This document shows positions 25,061-27,385 of a DNA stretch of 27,385 nt, in pieces (the first letter of the stretch is position 1; each line of letters opens with the position of its first letter). The position numbers and the translations under genes are program-made. The notes under the pieces were generated by a model. It saw only the letters and a list, made by a program, of their open reading frames with translations, was not told the origin of the DNA and made no database searches. Origin of the DNA: JAGVJT01 sp964513205 (GTDB lineage Bacteria > Pseudomonadota > Gammaproteobacteria > Legionellales > Legionellaceae); the NCBI GenBank assembly GCA_964513205.1, contig CAZELP010000023.1, positions 1 to 27,385 on the forward strand. Direction: 5' to 3'.

Positions 25061-25624
25061 ATGATCAAATTAGTTGTCGGACTAAGAAATCCTGGCGATG
25101 CTTATGAAGGCACACGACACAATGCGGGTGCTTTTTTGATCCAAGCCTGGATAGCGTCATCTGCGTTTCGCGTTGAAAAAAAATTTAAAACAGAATTATC
25201 GTCTGTGTCCACTTCTTCTGGACTTTGTCATGTCGCTTTACCTCTGACCTATATGAATCTCAGTGGTCAAGTTGTTCAGAGCTTGAAACAATTTTATCGT
25301 ATTTTGCCAAATGAAATTTTAGTTGTTCACGATGAATTGGATTTTCCCGCGGGTTGCATCAAATTAAAATCTGGTGGCGGGCATGGTGGACATAATGGAC
25401 TACGGGACATCATCACTCAAATAGGGAGTCCGGATTTTCACCGTCTTCGTATTGGGATTGGGCATCCTAAAGACAGATCGAAAGTGCATGATTATGTTTT
25501 ATCGAAACCTTCGACAGCAGATCGTGCTTTGATTGCAGATGCGATTCAGCGCGCTTTGAACGTGATGCCAATGATTCTTGATGGGCAGATAAACGACGCC
25601 ATGTCACAACTAAACAGAGGATAA
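25061..25624 (+). CDS. pth: Peptidyl-tRNA hydrolase
   Basis: Releases peptides from prematurely dissociated peptidyl-tRNA. It has 187 residues. MIKLVVGLRNPG, the catalytic His in GTRHNAG, VVHDELDFPAG (general-acid Asp region) and the GHNGLRDI asparagine loop are all present. The ATG at 25061 gives the standard N-terminus; the in-frame GTG at 25052 is rejected. ychF begins four bases after the stop. Confidence 0.97.
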   Translation: MIKLVVGLRNPGDAYEGTRHNAGAFLIQAWIASSAFRVEKKFKTELSSVSTSSGLCHVALPLTYMNLSGQVVQSLKQFYRILPNEILVVHDELDFPAGCIKLKSGGGHGGHNGLRDIITQIGSPDFHRLRIGIGHPKDRSKVHDYVLSKPSTADRALIADAIQRALNVMPMILDGQINDAMSQLNRG

Positions 25625-25628
25625 AATT

Positions 25629-26720
25629 ATGGGGTTTAAATGTGGAATTGTAGGATTACCCAATGTTGGAAAATCCACTCTTTTTAATGCGTTGACACAA
25701 GCAGGAATTGAAGCTGCAAATTATCCTTTTTGCACCATCGAACCCAATGTGGGTGTTGTAACCGTTCCTGATCCACGCCTTTCTTTGTTGGCAGAAATTG
25801 TTAGACCTGAGCGAGTCGTCCCAACCGTAATGGAGTTTGTGGATATTGCGGGTTTGGTGAAGGGGGCGGCGCAAGGAGAGGGGCTTGGAAATAAGTTTCT
25901 TGCCAATATTCGTGAGACGGATGCCATCGCACATGTGGTGCGTTGTTTTGAAAACTCTGATGTTGTGCATGTCGCCAATCGAGTGGATCCTTTGCATGAC
26001 ATTGAAATTATCAATACCGAATTGGCGCTCTCAGATTTAGAAGCCGTTGAACGAGCGTTGTTAAAAGCTCAAAAAAACAGCAAGAGCGGACAAAAAGATG
26101 CGGCACTTGAATTGACGGTTTTGGAAAAAATACAGGCTCATTTAAGCTCTGGATTACCTATTCGCACGCTTGATCTAAATGATGAAGCCAATGAAATTGC
26201 AAAACGTTACTCTTTTCTAACCGCGAAACCTGTTTTATACATTGCCAATGTTTCTGACGACGGTTATGACAACAATCCATTGCTTGATGTCGTTGAGACA
26301 TATGCAAAAGCAGAAGGAGCTAAAGTGGTTGCGATTAGTGCGGCAACTGAAGCTGAAATTGTCGAGTTAGATGAAGCTGATAGGGCGCTATTTATGGCAG
26401 ACTTGGGATTATCTGAACCCGGTTTGCATCGAGTTATTCGTGCAGGCTATGATTTATTGGGATTACAAACGTATTTTACCGCTGGAGTGAAGGAAGTGCG
26501 TGCATGGACAATTCGTGCAGGTGTAACTGCTCCGGAAGCTGCAGCAGTGATTCATACCGACTTTCAAAAAGGTTTTATTCGCGCGGAGGTGGTTGCTTTT
26601 GCTGATTTTATTCAATATCGAGGTGAGCAGGGAGCCAAAGAAGCCGGAAAGCTTCGTTTAGAAGGAAAAGATTATATTGTGTGTGATGGCGATGTGATGC
26701 ATTTTCGCTTCAATGTCTAA
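25629..26720 (+). CDS. ychF: Ribosome-binding ATPase YchF (Obg family)
   Basis: 363-residue OBG-family P-loop protein that binds ribosomes and prefers ATP. Walker A GLPNVGKS is at residues 9-16, with DIAGLVKGA and a C-terminal TGS domain (YFTAGVKEVRAWTIRAG). The guanine-specificity NKxD motif is replaced by NVSD in YIANVSDDG; E. coli has NVNE. This fits adenine recognition, with Asp in place of the usual Glu. AGAGGAT overlapping the pth stop serves as the Shine-Dalgarno site. Last gene of rplY-pth-ychF. Confidence 0.97.
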   Translation: MGFKCGIVGLPNVGKSTLFNALTQAGIEAANYPFCTIEPNVGVVTVPDPRLSLLAEIVRPERVVPTVMEFVDIAGLVKGAAQGEGLGNKFLANIRETDAIAHVVRCFENSDVVHVANRVDPLHDIEIINTELALSDLEAVERALLKAQKNSKSGQKDAALELTVLEKIQAHLSSGLPIRTLDLNDEANEIAKRYSFLTAKPVLYIANVSDDGYDNNPLLDVVETYAKAEGAKVVAISAATEAEIVELDEADRALFMADLGLSEPGLHRVIRAGYDLLGLQTYFTAGVKEVRAWTIRAGVTAPEAAAVIHTDFQKGFIRAEVVAFADFIQYRGEQGAKEAGKLRLEGKDYIVCDGDVMHFRFNV

Positions 26721-26751
26721 AAAATAGCCTCTGAGTCAAACTCTCAAAACT

Positions 26752-26795
26752 ATCTCGACGATCTCGGTTTTCAAAAAAATCGTCGAGATTTTTAT
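26752..26795 (+). terminator. Factor-independent terminator after ychF
   Basis: Perfect 11-bp stem ATCTCGACGAT (26752-26762)/ATCGTCGAGAT (26779-26789) with a 16-base loop containing further T/A pairing, followed by a T-rich tract. Confidence 0.9.
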
Positions 26796-26826
26796 TATTA
26801 AATTTTGTTAAAAATGGAGCTTTACC

Positions 26827-27243
26827 GTGTTTTTTTTATATCCTGTTGTAAAACAAATGCTAAATCCTCATCAAGATCATTTACCAAAAGATGCAGTCGA
26901 TTGGGTTGGATTGGGTGCCAGTTTATCGTTGATTAACGCCTTAACACTGCGTCTTGTTGTACTCGATTATCTGCATCTGGCCGATCAGTTTCCCAAATGT
27001 GCGAATTTAGGCTCCGCGGGACTGACAGATGAAATTCCAATGCTAATGATGGAAACGTTTATATTAACGGCTGCAGTTGCCGGATATATCGAGACCCAGC
27101 GTCAGTTAGGCATTGGCCCAACACCCATGTGTGGTCTCCTCATTCCGATTATGCTCCTTACACACTCCATATTGTTTATTTGCGAGGCGGCTCATGACTT
27201 GCCTCTTGTTGCATGCGTGAATGAGCACCAACCTCGATGGTGA
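26827..27243 (+). CDS. Small membrane protein, function unknown
   Basis: 138-residue protein beginning with GTG, supported by GGAG eight bases upstream. Three hydrophobic spans are visible (about 27-49, 75-90 and 102-120) separated by polar loops. CANLGSAGLTDEIP lies between the first and second. No catalytic motif and no neighbour in the same operon: it stands between the ychF terminator and a convergent tRNA. I do not recognise the family. Confidence 0.6.
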   Translation: MFFLYPVVKQMLNPHQDHLPKDAVDWVGLGASLSLINALTLRLVVLDYLHLADQFPKCANLGSAGLTDEIPMLMMETFILTAAVAGYIETQRQLGIGPTPMCGLLIPIMLLTHSILFICEAAHDLPLVACVNEHQPRW

Positions 27244-27331
27244 TTTGAGCGGAGCTGATGACTCTTTTACAGGAGCTTCTCGTGGCAGCAGAAATGCGGT
27301 CACGATGGCTCCGGAATAGACCATTGTAATA

Positions 27332-27385
27332 TGGTCGGAGTGACAGGAGTTGAACCTGCGACCCCTGCCTCCCGAAGGCAGTGCT
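27332..27385 (-). tRNA. tRNA-Pro (CGG anticodon), 3' portion
   Basis: Read on the minus strand the segment has an anticodon stem CTGCC/GGCAG around loop TTCGGGA (anticodon CGG at 27374-27372). It continues with a five-base variable loop, T-stem GCAGG/CCTGT around TTCAACT, an acceptor 3' strand CACTCCG, discriminator A and encoded CCA. The 5' acceptor strand and D arm lie beyond the window edge. The T arm and CCA end are clear. Confidence 0.9.

Noticed and set aside
27221..27319. 32-codon plus-strand frame (MSTNLDGDLSGADD...) overlapping the end of the membrane-protein gene, which might be its frameshifted C-terminus.
   Set aside because: No ribosome site and no evidence of homology to decide; the 138-residue frame ends normally without it.
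27106..27324. 72-codon minus-strand frame overlapping the small membrane-protein gene.
   Set aside because: Antisense to a better-supported gene with a Shine-Dalgarno site; no promoter between it and the tRNA end.
1..27385. CRISPR arrays, insertion sequences or long direct repeats.
   Set aside because: None seen: no regularly spaced repeats, transposase frames or terminal inverted repeats.

Overview
The window reads as a chromosomal segment of a low-GC gammaproteobacterium. The housekeeping genes are ordinary gammaproteobacterial ones: typA-nadK-recN-aroA, rep, rplU-rpmA-obgE and rplY-pth-ychF. Between them lie large 'eukaryote-like', coiled-coil and membrane genes of the kind common in intracellular or amoeba-associated Legionellales/Coxiellales. 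The lineage assignment is an inference from gene style and gene order; there is no rRNA here to settle it.

Left end (1-9025): an asparagine-synthase-like ATP-dependent amide ligase on the minus strand lacks the N-terminal nucleophile cysteine, as lasso-peptide cyclases do. It is divergent, across a 325-bp promoter region, from a 2268-residue plus-strand giant. The giant combines a leucine-rich-repeat-like region, a transglutaminase-type Cys/His/acid domain, at least one AAA-like segment without a P-loop, two intact AAA_5-type ATPase modules and a helical tail. It is the most unusual gene in the window.

Middle (9007-17481): a compact minus-strand operon typA-nadK-recN-aroA, with junctions of 0 bp, 12 bp and a short start/stop overlap. 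It runs convergently into the giant gene. Divergent from typA is a conserved small gene of unknown function followed by rep helicase under its own promoter. AroA has alanine where E. coli has Gly96.

Accessory block (17399-21379, minus): a polytopic membrane protein whose 3' end overlaps rep by 83 bp, then two small helical proteins that look like distant paralogues. Both small genes have clear Shine-Dalgarno sites and factor-independent terminators; one has a near-consensus promoter. They look like lineage-specific envelope or host-interaction proteins, but no function can be read from sequence.

Right end (21533-27385): a YafJ-type class II glutamine amidotransferase preceded by a perfect 9-bp inverted repeat; the rplU-rpmA-obgE operon; a divergent rplY-pth-ychF operon whose rplY leader (about 130 nt) carries several hairpins; a small membrane protein with a GTG start; and the 3' part of a tRNA-Pro(CGG) at the edge.
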